The notes: generated from the letters alone by a model not told the origin. Positions 1 to 7,506 are shown, counted from the first letter of the stretch. The stretch is DNA of 64,000 bases from Corynebacterium rhinophilum (GCF_030227225.1 NZ_JASPHQ010000005.1:1-64000); one strand, 5' to 3'. A program made the numbers and translations.

Positions 1-609
1 CTGCATGCCCAATAGCTCACGATAGCCTTCGGCATTAACCCCGGTAGCCACGAGGACGGAAGCTTTGACCACGCGTCCTCCTTCGCGGACTTTCATGGTC
101 AATGCATCACAGGCAACATACAGGTATGGACCGGTATCGAGTGGTCGGGTACGGAAGTCTTCGACCATCTCGTCCAGGTCTTTAGCCATGTCAGATACCT
201 GCGACTTTGAAAGATTATTAATTCCCAAACTGGCGACGAGATCGTTCATCCTGCGTGTGGACACGCCTTTTAAATAGCAGGTAGCTATTACGGTTGTTAG
301 TGCTCGTTCTGCCCGAGTGCGTCGTTGCAATAACCAGTCCGGGAAAAATGACCCGGTACGTAGTTTGGGTACAGCGACATCAATGGTGCCAACGCGAGTA
401 TCAAGATCGCGGTGGCGGTAGCCGTTGCGGACATTGGTTCGAGACTTAGACGTGGTGGCGTAGTCGGCGCCGCAGATCTGGTCTGCTTGAGTCGATAGGA
501 TTTGGTTGATGAATCCTTGAAGCATCTCGCGCATGAGATCTGGGGATGCTTGGGCCAGCAATTCGTCTAAGTAGGTAGTCGGGTCTATAGAATATGGGCT
601 AGCGGCCAT
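1..609 (-). CDS. IS256-family (mutator) transposase, N-terminal part, cut by window edge
   Basis: An open frame of 203 codons runs leftward from the ATG at 609-607 off the window start. The translation begins MAASPYSIDPTTYLDELLAQ and has the IS256/mutator layout: an N-terminal helical region, then NVRNGYRHRDLDTRVGTIDV, then PYLYVACDALTMKVREGG. The last segment matches the family region around the first DDE aspartate (usually written DATYVKVREGG); here it reads CDAL. The frame has no stop or shift in the visible part, so the element may be intact beyond the edge. DDE transposases of this family catalyse cut-and-paste or copy-out transposition of their own element. The IS right end should lie between about 640 and 730, but I could not place its terminal inverted repeat without the other end. 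Confidence 0.9.
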   Translation of the reverse strand, partial: MAASPYSIDPTTYLDELLAQASPDLMREMLQGFINQILSTQADQICGADYATTSKSRTNVRNGYRHRDLDTRVGTIDVAVPKLRTGSFFPDWLLQRRTRAERALTTVIATCYLKGVSTRRMNDLVASLGINNLSKSQVSDMAKDLDEMVEDFRTRPLDTGPYLYVACDALTMKVREGGRVVKASVLVATGVNAEGYRELLGMQ

Positions 610-1026
610 CGTGGTTATCCCTTTCGAGGAAGTGTGGTTACGGAATCGAAAGGTACTACGGTGGTCGCCGGCCTCATTCATAAGGGGCCCACCGTCAGTT
701 ACAGATACACCACACTAGTGGACGCAACCGAGCTACCTAGTGGTTAGGCGGCTATTTCTTTTCTGCTGGTGGTTGGGCCTGACTCCCGACGTGTCCACTT
801 TCTGGGGGTCAGGCCTCTTAGGCCGCACCCGATTACCAGCAGCCCGCAATCCGCAGGGCGCGCCCATCGACAGGCCCCAAATGCCGAGCCGCCACCGGCA
901 AAACGATCATGCAATTCCACGACATGCACGACAGGAAACCGCCCTAAACCACCCGAAACTGCCCAGTAAACGAAAATGATGAAACCCCTCCCACCGGCGT
1001 TTTGCAGGTAAAAGGGGGCTAAGAAA
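610..1026. other. Intergenic stretch between IS256 element and attL; displaced tRNA-Asn terminator
   Basis: No convincing gene is present. A GC-rich inverted repeat (GGCCTGAC then CCC at 776-787, complement at 804-816) forms a hairpin of unknown role, possibly a terminator or an old mobile-element end. At about 984-1020 the minus strand has a C-rich arm, an ACC/GGT inner pair and a G-rich arm followed by TTTC. This resembles the terminator behind the intact tRNA-Asn at 48100-48140, so it is probably the original chromosomal tRNA-Asn terminator pushed away by the prophage. Confidence 0.5.
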
Positions 1027-1056
1027 GCTCCTCCAACTGGGCTCGAACCAGTGACC
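1027..1056. repeat. attL: attL core: 30-bp duplicate of tRNA-Asn 3' end
   Basis: These 30 bases are identical to 48150-48179, which cover the 3' third of tRNA-Asn (T arm and acceptor strand). The match ends at 1057 (T, against C at 48180). Phages that integrate in tRNA genes carry a copy of the tRNA 3' end in attP, so one end of the prophage keeps an intact gene and the other keeps only the fragment. The integrase gene begins 33 bp inside, as expected. Confidence 0.95.
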
Positions 1057-1088
1057 TAAACCCTATTTAACCAGCACAAACATCATTT

Positions 1089-2189
1089 TTAAGCCCCATG
1101 TGACGACAATTTGACGACATCTGAAACCTTTTCATCCACAGCACCCCCCAGCCTCTGCAAGTCCTCATCCCACAGCGCTGAGTAAACATCGAGGGTCATA
1201 GCTGCCGAGGAATGGCCTAGCTGCTTTTGAACTGCAAGCACGTTCGCTCCGGCGGAAATCATCAACCCCGCCGCCACATGCCGAAGACCATGCGGCGTTA
1301 CCCGCGGGAAATTAGGGTACTTCTCCATGCAACGGTCGAGCGCGTTGTAATACCACTTCCCATGCGTCGGCGGCTTCATCGGCGTACCGTCACGACGCGG
1401 CCACAGCAACGCGTCCTGGCCCTTGCCATCCATCACAGGCACCAGCATCCGCATGACAGACGCCGGAACCGCCACCTCGCGCACCTCATGCGTCTTAGGC
1501 GTACCGATAATGACCTCACTGCCGACCGTGACGGCGTTGCGCTCCACACTGATACGATTCCGCAGCACATTCACATCCCGCACCCTAAGCGCCGCCGCTT
1601 CACCCCACCTAAGCCCCACGGTGCCGAGCAGCCACACCAACTCTTGATAACGGGTGCATTCATCTACTAGCTGGCCTAGCTGCTCCGCCGTCAGATACAC
1701 CTTCTTGGCTGCGTCTTTACGTGGAAGTTTCACGCCGCGGGCCGGATTCTCTCTAATCGCTTTATCCATGACGGCTAGGTCAAGAATCTGCGCGAGTACC
1801 GCATGAGCCTGCCTCACTAGGGACGCTGACCTATCCAGCGAGGACACCCATGCCTGGACTTCTGACGGCTTAATACCGGCCATCGCCCGACTGCCCCATT
1901 TAGGCTCAACATGGTTCCGCCAGACTGCCAGCATGTCATGCTGGGTCTTAGGCTTAAGATGCGTGAGGTTCGCTTCCCACGGCCCATACATCTTGTTGAT
2001 GGTGACTTTGCCGGCGTTAGGGTCTATCCAATCTTGCTGGTGTATGGATACAGCGTTCTTATCCGCCCAGGCTTTCGCCTCATTCTTCGTACGAAACCCA
2101 CGCTTCGTACGCGACCTACCATCAGGTGAGCGATACTGAACCCGCCAGGCCTTACCCTTAGCGGTCTTATACGACTTAATAGAAGACAT
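1089..2189 (-). CDS. int: Tyrosine-family site-specific integrase
   Basis: This 366-aa tyrosine recombinase joins attP to attB by sequential strand exchange through a 3'-phosphotyrosine link. Residues about 10-55 form an N-terminal arm-binding domain of the AP2-like type (GKAWRVQYRSPDGRSRTKRG), residues 60-140 the SAM-like core-binding domain, and 165-345 the catalytic domain. The catalytic set is visible: R194 in GLRWGEAAALR, K232, H300-x-x-R303 (TPHGLRH), H326 (LGHSS) and Y336 (LDVYSALW). The start at 2189 has a GAGGA ribosome-binding site. The 3' end overlaps a TGACGACA direct repeat that recurs near attR and is probably an arm-type binding site for this protein. Confidence 0.97.
   Translation of the reverse strand: MSSIKSYKTAKGKAWRVQYRSPDGRSRTKRGFRTKNEAKAWADKNAVSIHQQDWIDPNAGKVTINKMYGPWEANLTHLKPKTQHDMLAVWRNHVEPKWGSRAMAGIKPSEVQAWVSSLDRSASLVRQAHAVLAQILDLAVMDKAIRENPARGVKLPRKDAAKKVYLTAEQLGQLVDECTRYQELVWLLGTVGLRWGEAAALRVRDVNVLRNRISVERNAVTVGSEVIIGTPKTHEVREVAVPASVMRMLVPVMDGKGQDALLWPRRDGTPMKPPTHGKWYYNALDRCMEKYPNFPRVTPHGLRHVAAGLMISAGANVLAVQKQLGHSSAAMTLDVYSALWDEDLQRLGGAVDEKVSDVVKLSSHGA
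1101..1119. repeat. Putative integrase arm-type sites, left arm
   Basis: TGACGACA occurs at 1101-1108 and 1112-1119, 11 bp apart and 45 bp from the attL core. The same pair with the same 11-bp spacing occurs at 48026-48033 and 48037-48044 on the other side of the attP core. The left pair is embedded in the last codons of int. Confidence 0.6.
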
Positions 2190-2228
2190 GACAAAATCCT
2201 CAGTAAAAAGTTCGGGGGTTGGGTGGGG

Positions 2229-2810
2229 TTAGCCTTCTTCTTGTGGCTCGGGTTGTGTTCTGCTGTTCTTTGGGCCTGAGTTGAGAAGGGTAGAAACCAG
2301 GGGAGTTGCAGCAACGAGGCCTAATGCACCCACTCCGACTAATGATTCGGGTGGGTTTAAGGTGATTAAAAGGACTGGGATGAGCGCTACTGCGCAGGCG
2401 ATGAGGGCGACTGCTGTATACAGTCGAACCTTTGATTCATGGATGGCGTAGTCGAAAGATTCTTTTGTGATTGTCCTATCTAGGAGCATGTCTTCGTGTG
2501 CATCGTCCATGATTCGGTCGCCCGAGCCGGGGCAAATATCGTTGTAGTATTGGATGATTGCTGGGTGGGGCGTAGGCCCGTAGTGTTCCCATACGGCAAC
2601 CGGAGGATGTGCACCGGGGAGGTTACTTAGACCGGGGAGCGATTGTTGAGTTGGTGTTGTATCGCTGTGTTCACTTTGTTGTAGGCCCGGCTGCTGCGGG
2701 TCTGGCTGCGGAGGTGTGCCTGGTCTGCTGCTGCTCTCACTCGTTCGGCCTGGGCCATGTGAATGCTGTTCACTTCGCTCAGCACCGTCCGAATGTTCTT
2801 CATGGTTCAT
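2229..2810 (-). CDS. DUF2335-like predicted membrane protein
   Basis: This 193-aa protein has a long Pro/Gln/Ser-rich, probably disordered N-terminal part (1-75). It is followed by a segment resembling DUF2335 proteins (YGPTPHPAIIQYYNDICPGSGDRIMD), an amphipathic helix, and two hydrophobic segments (about 130-150 and 156-175). The C terminus is charged. DUF2335 proteins are small predicted membrane proteins of unknown function, common on mobile elements. A second DUF2335 protein is encoded at 20648-21274, so the prophage carries one at each end of its non-structural region. The family call rests on the P-G-(S/A)-(G/A)-D-R-I motif and topology. Confidence 0.65.
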   Translation of the reverse strand: MNHEEHSDGAERSEQHSHGPGRTSESSSRPGTPPQPDPQQPGLQQSEHSDTTPTQQSLPGLSNLPGAHPPVAVWEHYGPTPHPAIIQYYNDICPGSGDRIMDDAHEDMLLDRTITKESFDYAIHESKVRLYTAVALIACAVALIPVLLITLNPPESLVGVGALGLVAATPLVSTLLNSGPKNSRTQPEPQEEG

Positions 2811-2843
2811 ATCCTATCTGTTCTTCCTTGGGTGTGGGTAGGT

Positions 2844-3065
2844 TTACTTTTTGATGGGGGAGCCTGGTCGGTTGTTGTGCCAGTGTTTTACTTCTTCGGC
2901 GTCCCAGAGGGGGGCGGATTTTCCCCATGTGGCTACTGGGGTGGGGGTGCGGTTGTTGGCGTGGTAGTTGGCCCAGGTGCGTGGGCTTACTCCGATATGG
3001 GCGGCGCATTCTTGGGTGTTGAAGAGGCGGCGTCCGGTGTCTTCGTCGATGATGATGGGGTGCAT
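2844..3065 (-). CDS. Small helix-turn-helix protein (excisionase/AlpA-like)
   Basis: This 73-aa protein contains a winged-helix-type DNA-binding core (FNTQECAAHIGVSPRTWANYH, then PLWDAEEVKHWHNNR). That layout is typical of MerR-like excisionases, AlpA regulators and small-terminase DNA-binding domains. The start codon directly abuts the stop of the upstream gene (3066-3068), so the two are translationally linked. Near integrase, a role as directionality factor or lysogeny regulator is plausible, but a second excisionase-like protein at 11792-11968 competes for that role. Confidence 0.7.
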   Translation of the reverse strand: MHPIIIDEDTGRRLFNTQECAAHIGVSPRTWANYHANNRTPTPVATWGKSAPLWDAEEVKHWHNNRPGSPIKK

Positions 3066-3221
3066 TTAGTCCTTCTTGTGTTGGTGGGTTGCGGTGGAGA
3101 GGTTGTATCCAGATAGTGCTGCGAGGGCTATGACGAGTGGCCAGAATGGTGTTGAGGCGATGAAGGCGTAGGCTCCGGCGGCGATGATGCCGCTGATGGC
3201 GGAGAGTTGTTTGAAGTTCAT
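3066..3221 (-). CDS. Small membrane protein, 51 aa, unknown
   Basis: A short frame preceded by GAAAGGA at a suitable distance encodes MNFKQLSAISGIIAAGAYAF and continues with a second hydrophobic stretch (STPFWPLVIALAALSGY) and a His/Lys-rich tail. It probably forms one or two membrane segments. It is directly followed by the HTH gene at 3065. Function unknown. Confidence 0.65.
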   Translation of the reverse strand: MNFKQLSAISGIIAAGAYAFIASTPFWPLVIALAALSGYNLSTATHQHKKD

Positions 3222-3252
3222 TGCGTGTCCTTTCTTTCGGTAGTGTGGAGGG

Positions 3253-3306
3253 GTAGCCCCTAGGGTTCAGGATGGTTAGAGCTTCCTGAACCCTAGGTGG
3301 CTACTT
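3253..3306. terminator. Very stable hairpin (20-bp stem) with T tract on the + side
   Basis: The arm 3253-3272 (GTAGCC, then CCTAGGGTTCAGGA) pairs with 3284-3303 (TCCTGAACCCTAGG, then GGCTAC) with one bulged base and an 11-nt loop. It is followed on the + strand by CTTTTTG. The hairpin overlaps the stop codon of the 34-aa gene at 3301-3405. It could end a rightward transcript or cap the 3' end of the small leftward mRNA. Confidence 0.75.
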
Positions 3307-3405
3307 TTTGCGGTGTTTTCCCTTTGTTGGTGGATATTCTTTGCGGTACTGGATGTACTGCAGGATTAGACTGCAGGTACTTATTATCAGTGCCGCTACT
3401 TCCAT
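3301..3405 (-). CDS. 34-aa hydrophobic, basic-tailed peptide with perfect Shine-Dalgarno
   Basis: The frame starts at ATG 3405 behind AAGGAGGTGA, an ideal ribosome-binding site. It encodes one hydrophobic segment (VAALIISTCSLILQYIQY) followed by a strongly basic tail (RKEYPPTKGKHRKK). A perfect palindrome (3467-3486) lies about 60 bp upstream and a 20-bp-stem hairpin overlaps its stop codon. Size, topology and the 3' hairpin resemble type I toxin genes, though it lacks the YESL motif of the TxpA/BsrG group. It could equally be a small phage membrane protein. Confidence 0.6.
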   Translation of the reverse strand: MEVAALIISTCSLILQYIQYRKEYPPTKGKHRKK

Positions 3406-3466
3406 GGGCGTCACCTCCTTCCACTTTTTAGTTTTCAGTGCGTCTCTCACCCGCACTACAACTAGT

Positions 3467-3486
3467 GTAACGTACAAATACGTTAC
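3467..3486. promoter_or_regulatory. Perfect inverted repeat, probable operator
   Basis: GTAACGTA and TACGTTAC are separated by CAAA. The 8-bp arms are perfectly complementary. The site lies about 60 bp upstream of the 34-aa gene and in the gap after the P63C gene. A dimeric HTH protein, from phage or host, probably binds it. The remainder of 3487-3662 holds no gene I can support. Confidence 0.65.
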
Positions 3487-3662
3487 GTGTCAAATGGTAA
3501 AACAAAGCCAACCAGGGGATACCCGATGACTACGCCCAGCCCCGCGTCATCTTGTACTACTTAATTGATGCCATAAGACAGACCTGTCCTGTTCTTTAAT
3601 CGGATGGGGTGATACCCGTCCCGGCACGCGAATTTCACATCTGTAGCGCCAGGGCGGGTTTC

Positions 3663-4616
3663 TTAAATGTCGAGCATTTGCTGAACTGGAAGATTTCTTG
3701 AGTGAACGCGCTCAAAAAGATTCTCAAACTGAACTTTGTCATCGGATGCCTGCATCAGCGTGATTACCTGGTTAATCTGGCGCTCTAAGTGGTTGACCCC
3801 AATGTCATCAGTTAAATGCTGATGATGCTTCCGCGGCCGGTTACCCTGCTCATTTTTAGGGTTTAGATCTTTAAGACGGTCTAGGATGCCAGTCGGCATT
3901 TGCGTATAGATGTACTTGTTGATGAACTTTCCGACGTACTGCGGGTGGTGATGGTTGCCGGGGACGAATTTCCAGCCCTGCAAGCGGTATATTTCCTTGA
4001 AAAACGCCTCGGGAAAAGTGCGAACCCAGGGGCGAAATTCTTCTGCAATGTAGGCATCAAGGAGTCGTTGCAGTTCGTCTTTGGCGCGAGTTTCCTGGTA
4101 GCCAGTTGCCTCATCGACTAGAGCGGTGATTCCTACCAGTGCTAGGGCTTTGATGATTCTGCGGGCGGTTTTGGCGATTGGTTTTTGTGTGGTTGTAAGC
4201 ACGCCGGCTTCCTCTGCGTCGAGGTAGACGTTGCAAATTCTGGGGAGGATTTCGGCGCTGTGTCCGTTGATGACGTTCGGGTTATCCCCGACGCGATAGT
4301 CGATTCCAGCGACTGCTTCTTGGAGCTCGGGTGAGATGAATGCGGCTAGGTTGTTTGCTTCTAGGAAGGGTGGCCGATTGTCGTGGCTTGCGCGTCGTCC
4401 GCGAGGGGTACGTCCCATGGCGTTCATGATTGAGGATTGGCTGATTACCCGGCGTCCGTCTTCGAGTACGTAGCAGGATAGGTCTGTTCCGGCTATGTTT
4501 AGGGTTCCTTGGTGGGTTGCTCGTTCGATTTTTCGTCCCCATCGGGTGTCGGCTGCTTTTTGCCCGGCTATTTTTCGGTAGTTTGGGCGGGGAAGTTTCC
4601 CGCTGTGCGTTTCCAT
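3663..4616 (-). CDS. P63C-domain protein
   Basis: This 317-aa protein carries the P63C domain in its C-terminal half, about residues 185-290. The signature runs AYIAEEFRPWVRTFPEAFFKEI, then GNHHHPQYVGKFINKYIY, then HHQHLTDDIGVNHLERQINQVITLM. The N-terminal 150 residues include a short regulator-like stretch. P63C proteins are frequent on phages and mobile elements, often among antirepressor-like genes; the molecular function is not established. The ATG has no ribosome-binding site, but TAATAT lies exactly 6 nt upstream (4623-4628). The same arrangement is seen at the repressor and moron genes, so it is probably transcribed leaderless from its own promoter in the lysogen. The gap 4617-4818 holds only this promoter. 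Confidence 0.85.
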   Translation of the reverse strand: METHSGKLPRPNYRKIAGQKAADTRWGRKIERATHQGTLNIAGTDLSCYVLEDGRRVISQSSIMNAMGRTPRGRRASHDNRPPFLEANNLAAFISPELQEAVAGIDYRVGDNPNVINGHSAEILPRICNVYLDAEEAGVLTTTQKPIAKTARRIIKALALVGITALVDEATGYQETRAKDELQRLLDAYIAEEFRPWVRTFPEAFFKEIYRLQGWKFVPGNHHHPQYVGKFINKYIYTQMPTGILDRLKDLNPKNEQGNRPRKHHQHLTDDIGVNHLERQINQVITLMQASDDKVQFENLFERVHSRNLPVQQMLDI

Positions 4617-4818
4617 AATCGCATATTATCATGCTGGATTTTGTACTGCTTTGGTCATACTTGTGAAATGATGTTTTGTTGGAAAGTCCCAGTTGGGTTT
4701 CTAAGTTTGATCTCGATGCGTTTTTTAGTTCGCATTGCCGATTGTTGGGCCCTCAACCCCCTTGGTGTTCATTTCAGCGAGCACCGGGGGCGGGGATTGC
4801 GTTGAAAGCGCATGGCTA

Positions 4819-5388
4819 CTAATAAATAGAGCCGTTTGGGCCCGCAGCCCGGACAGCACCCTCTGCTTGAGAGCACAAAGTAGGGTCGTTGATGTATCCG
4901 TCTTGGCAGCCGTGATAGGTCTGGATTTCACCCGAAGTCGGATTTCGGGCGCCGTTGGCTGCGGTGCCGTATCCGCATTCTGCCGCCGGCCCTACGCATT
5001 CTCCGTTTTCTACTAGACCGGCTTGGCTTTCATTCTCGAGGTACTGCTGTCCTCCGCGGTTGTCAAAACACCATTGGGAGAAGGAGACAGTGCCGTCTGA
5101 CCATCGAGCGGGCCCAGGGGTGCCTTGGAGGCACTCGACTACGGTCGGTTGTGCCATTTGCGGATTCGCCTCGGGTAAGGCGCTATTGGCAGCAGCAGGT
5201 TCCTGTGTTGTGGTTAGGGGTGTGTTGGAGGGGTCCGCGGTTTTGGTCGAGCTGCTGCGTTTGGTACTCGAGGTGCTGAATGTGCTTGAGGTGTTTGAGG
5301 ACGGCTTATCGGTTGCCGGGGGTTCCTCGCTGGAGGTGCAGCTCGCTAGTGCGAGGACTGCGATGAGAAGAATTGAGAGCTTTTTCAT
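4819..5388 (-). CDS. Secreted lipoprotein in the immunity operon
   Basis: The chosen start (MKKLSILLIAVLALASC) follows GAAAGGA and overlaps the stop of the upstream peptidase gene (ATGA), giving 189 aa. The lipobox LASC places the acylated cysteine at residue 17. A Ser/Thr-rich linker (18-75) follows, then a compact C-terminal part with several cysteines (VECLQGTPGPARW, CFDNRGGQQYLEN, CVGPAAECGYG, YHGCQDGY) that may form disulfides. It is the last gene of the operon headed by the CI-like repressor. Phage lipoproteins expressed from lysogeny modules, such as Ltp of phage TP-J34, block superinfecting DNA entry. A superinfection-exclusion role is an inference from location and topology only. Confidence 0.75.
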   Translation of the reverse strand: MKKLSILLIAVLALASCTSSEEPPATDKPSSNTSSTFSTSSTKRSSSTKTADPSNTPLTTTQEPAAANSALPEANPQMAQPTVVECLQGTPGPARWSDGTVSFSQWCFDNRGGQQYLENESQAGLVENGECVGPAAECGYGTAANGARNPTSGEIQTYHGCQDGYINDPTLCSQAEGAVRAAGPNGSIY

Positions 5389-5861
5389 ACTGCTGTCCTT
5401 TCGTAGATGTTTTGCCAAATTTTGAGGACTTTGACCGTCACCCCGAGCTCGTTGGCGAGGGTGGCCGGGTGTGGTCCGTAGATTGCTTCTGTGGTGGCGT
5501 ATTCGGTGGGGGAGATAAGTAGGCGTGCCGCGAAGCGGTCCGCGCGTATCTCGTGGGCACCGTAATGTCCAGGCGGGTCACCATAATGCGCGTGGCCTAA
5601 CTCGTGGGCCAAGGAACACAGTGTGGTGGCATCGTCCATGCCGAGGCGGAGCGTGATGGTGTTTCTGCGGGGTACCCACGCTGCTTTCGGCCCGCCACGA
5701 TGCCACCGGATTCGGTAACCCCGGGACTCAGCGGCCTGAATAAGAGCTTCAATCATTGGCGTGTTAAAGGTTGTTTGTTCGTGAGTAGATGAGGTACTGT
5801 CTGACTTAGAGACACTGACTCGTGATGGATCAGGCTGGGTTCCCGAATGGGAGTAAGACAT
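5385..5861 (-). CDS. ImmA/IrrE-type zinc metallopeptidase
   Basis: This 158-aa protein carries the HExxH zinc site (SLAHELGHAHYGDPPG, residues 82-97) and a downstream EIRADRFAARLLI segment with the third zinc ligand. This is the hallmark of the ImmA/IrrE (COG2856) family. In ICEBs1, ImmA cleaves the repressor ImmR to induce the element. Here the gene is two positions downstream of the CI-like repressor in the same operon, so cleavage or regulation of that repressor is the natural hypothesis. The first 35 residues are Ser/Thr-rich. The start follows AAAGGA at a long spacing, and its stop overlaps the lipoprotein ATG. Confidence 0.88.
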   Translation of the reverse strand: MSYSHSGTQPDPSRVSVSKSDSTSSTHEQTTFNTPMIEALIQAAESRGYRIRWHRGGPKAAWVPRRNTITLRLGMDDATTLCSLAHELGHAHYGDPPGHYGAHEIRADRFAARLLISPTEYATTEAIYGPHPATLANELGVTVKVLKIWQNIYERTAV

Positions 5862-5889
5862 TAGGTCGAGAATTCCTTTGCCCCTGGGG

Positions 5890-6900
5890 TCAGTGTCGAT
5901 TATTTTTTGATGACTTCTGTTTCAGATTGTCCAAGTAGTCAGGCTCTTCTTTAAGCCTTTGGACAATGAAGTCAACAGTGTTGTCGTTGTAGATGTAGGC
6001 AGGATTTGATTCATGGGGTGAACTCCTGTCGTAACTGAATCGCTCGTCGCCTTTCATATTGTGACCGCTTGTGAACAACCCGAAGTCGTACTTATTGAAG
6101 CGCTCATGCGGTTCCCCATCTCGAATTAAGTTTATATTTTCTCGCTTCAAGCGATGGTTGACTTTTTCGAGAACCAATTTTGAGGTGTAAGGGTAATAGC
6201 TTCTCGAGTCTTTAACGTCGCGGATAACGTTTACTGGGATATCGGATCCTTTTGAATAATAGACGTTTAGGTCTGCGTCTCTTTCCTTTTTGACGATACG
6301 CAACGTTGTCTCATAAATCGCAGCGATGTTTTCATTTCCGCCTGTACCTGCAGCTTCGGCTAGCTCATGGCTTTTCTTCAGAAGCCGTTTTGCTACGGCT
6401 GGGTCATACTTGGCGTGGATGATATCTGGTTGGACGTCACCGCGTCTTACTGCCAACGTGAGATGATTTTCAGGCATCAAATCACTGACTGACTCATTAA
6501 GTAGTTCTTCGAGTTGTTGGGCATAGTTGGTCACTGCAGCTTGCAAAAACGGTCCGTAAAAGATCTCCCACTCATCAGTAATGAAGTGTGTGTTGGTGTT
6601 TCTAAAGTCAATCAGTTCACGCATGTTGATTCTTAATGGCGATTTGCTGTTTGTGAATACCTTTCCAAGGCAGTCATCTAGAGAGATTGTGCGTTCTGGG
6701 TTGTCTTTGAAATAGATTGATGAAATGCCTTGTGTTTTGATGAGGTACGCCTTGAGCATGAGTTCCCAAGCATTGCATAGGAATATTGAGCATGCTTCTG
6801 CGTGATACTTCAAGGTTGGCCGGTTATATAGCTCGATTGCGAGTGAGAAGGATTCTTTACTCTTCTCGGTGAGGCGTTTGATTGTATCGCTTGTATTCAT
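5890..6900 (-). CDS. DUF3644-like protein with HEPN RNase motif
   Basis: This 336-aa protein starts at MNTSDTIKRLTEKSKESF, 10 nt after the repressor stop and behind AGGAAGG. The N-terminal half has the DUF3644 pattern of an all-helical fold (AIELYNRPTLKYHAEACSIF, then NAWELMLKAYLIK). It contains R100-N-T-N-T-H105, which fits the R-(N/polar)-x3-H signature of HEPN ribonucleases. The second half (about 150-336) is charged and not recognised. HEPN proteins cleave RNA in many toxin-antitoxin and abortive-infection systems. Sitting inside the repressor operon it would be made in the lysogen, so protection of the host against other phages is a reasonable guess. A longer upstream frame reaches 7029, but the spacing favours 6900. 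Confidence 0.7.
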   Translation of the reverse strand: MNTSDTIKRLTEKSKESFSLAIELYNRPTLKYHAEACSIFLCNAWELMLKAYLIKTQGISSIYFKDNPERTISLDDCLGKVFTNSKSPLRINMRELIDFRNTNTHFITDEWEIFYGPFLQAAVTNYAQQLEELLNESVSDLMPENHLTLAVRRGDVQPDIIHAKYDPAVAKRLLKKSHELAEAAGTGGNENIAAIYETTLRIVKKERDADLNVYYSKGSDIPVNVIRDVKDSRSYYPYTSKLVLEKVNHRLKRENINLIRDGEPHERFNKYDFGLFTSGHNMKGDERFSYDRSSPHESNPAYIYNDNTVDFIVQRLKEEPDYLDNLKQKSSKNNRH

Positions 6901-6910
6901 TCCTTCCTGC

Positions 6911-7417
6911 TCAGTCAATGGGGTCTTCACCTCGTTTCTCGCGTTCTTCTTGCTCGTTGGGGGATGAGTCGGCTGCGTACTCGTCGGGGGAGTAGTCAAA
7001 CTCGCGGACGATACCGTCATCGTCATCATGCAGTGAAGCAGACGCGCCAGACACGGGGGTGAGATGTGGGGTACTTCTGCGCCGTTCTTCGGCCATGCTT
7101 TTGACTACGCCTTCGGATTCTTCGATTGCTGATTTGAGTTTTTGTAGAGCCTCAAAAAGCTCTTCTTCATCTTGGCCTGGTTCTTCTTTAATGAATCCGG
7201 CTTCTTTTTCGGTGATGAAGTTTGCTTCCACTAGCGCTCGCAGGACGTTGACTTTGTATGCTCGTGCGACTTTTACGACAAATTCCGGGTCTGCTTTAGC
7301 GCCTTGTTTCCAGCGGGTGAAGTTTGATGCGCTGATTCCTGTTTTCTTGGCGGCTTTTGTGGCACTGTCATCGCCCATTACTTCACTGAGGTACGTCCAC
7401 CATCGTGTTGATTTCAT
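6911..7417 (-). CDS. CI-like prophage repressor
   Basis: This 168-aa protein has an N-terminal helix-turn-helix (about residues 18-40: SATKAAKKTGISASNFTRWK) of the lambda-repressor/XRE type. A helical acidic middle region and a disordered acidic C terminus follow (PNEQEEREKRGEDPID). It lacks the S24/LexA-type autoproteolysis domain, which fits with an ImmA-type peptidase in the same operon. The ATG at 7417 has no ribosome-binding site. A perfect TATAAT lies exactly 6 nt upstream, so transcription should begin at or next to the A of ATG, as for lambda cI from PRM. It diverges from the Cro-like gene at 7568. Confidence 0.85.
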   Translation of the reverse strand: MKSTRWWTYLSEVMGDDSATKAAKKTGISASNFTRWKQGAKADPEFVVKVARAYKVNVLRALVEANFITEKEAGFIKEEPGQDEEELFEALQKLKSAIEESEGVVKSMAEERRRSTPHLTPVSGASASLHDDDDGIVREFDYSPDEYAADSSPNEQEEREKRGEDPID

Positions 7418-7423
7418 GCCGTG

Positions 7424-7468
7424 ATTATATTTTGCAGGCCAGCAAAAAAGCAAGTCATTGCAGCAAAA
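7424..7468 (-). promoter_or_regulatory. Repressor promoter with operator filling the spacer
   Basis: On the minus strand TTGCTT (7453-7448), an 18-bp spacer and TATAAT (7429-7424) form the leftward promoter. The spacer itself (7430-7447) is the inverted repeat TTTTGC-AGGCCA-GCAAAA. A second, shorter palindrome TTGCAGCAA lies at 7458-7466. TTGCAGC recurs near 7532. These are probably repressor/Cro operators controlling both divergent promoters. Confidence 0.75.
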
Positions 7469-7478
7469 CAAGAAAAAC

Positions 7479-7506
7479 TTGCACAACTAGAAAAACCGTG
7501 TATTGT
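7479..7506 (+). promoter_or_regulatory. Rightward early promoter
   Basis: TTGCAC (7479-7484), a 16-bp spacer and TATTGT (7501-7506) face the Cro-like gene. Operator-like TTGCAGC motifs lie on both sides. It would drive the early operon after induction. Confidence 0.6.

Noticed and set aside
744..979. Small frames between the IS element and attL
   Set aside because: Overlapping frames on both strands, no ribosome-binding sites, low-complexity products.
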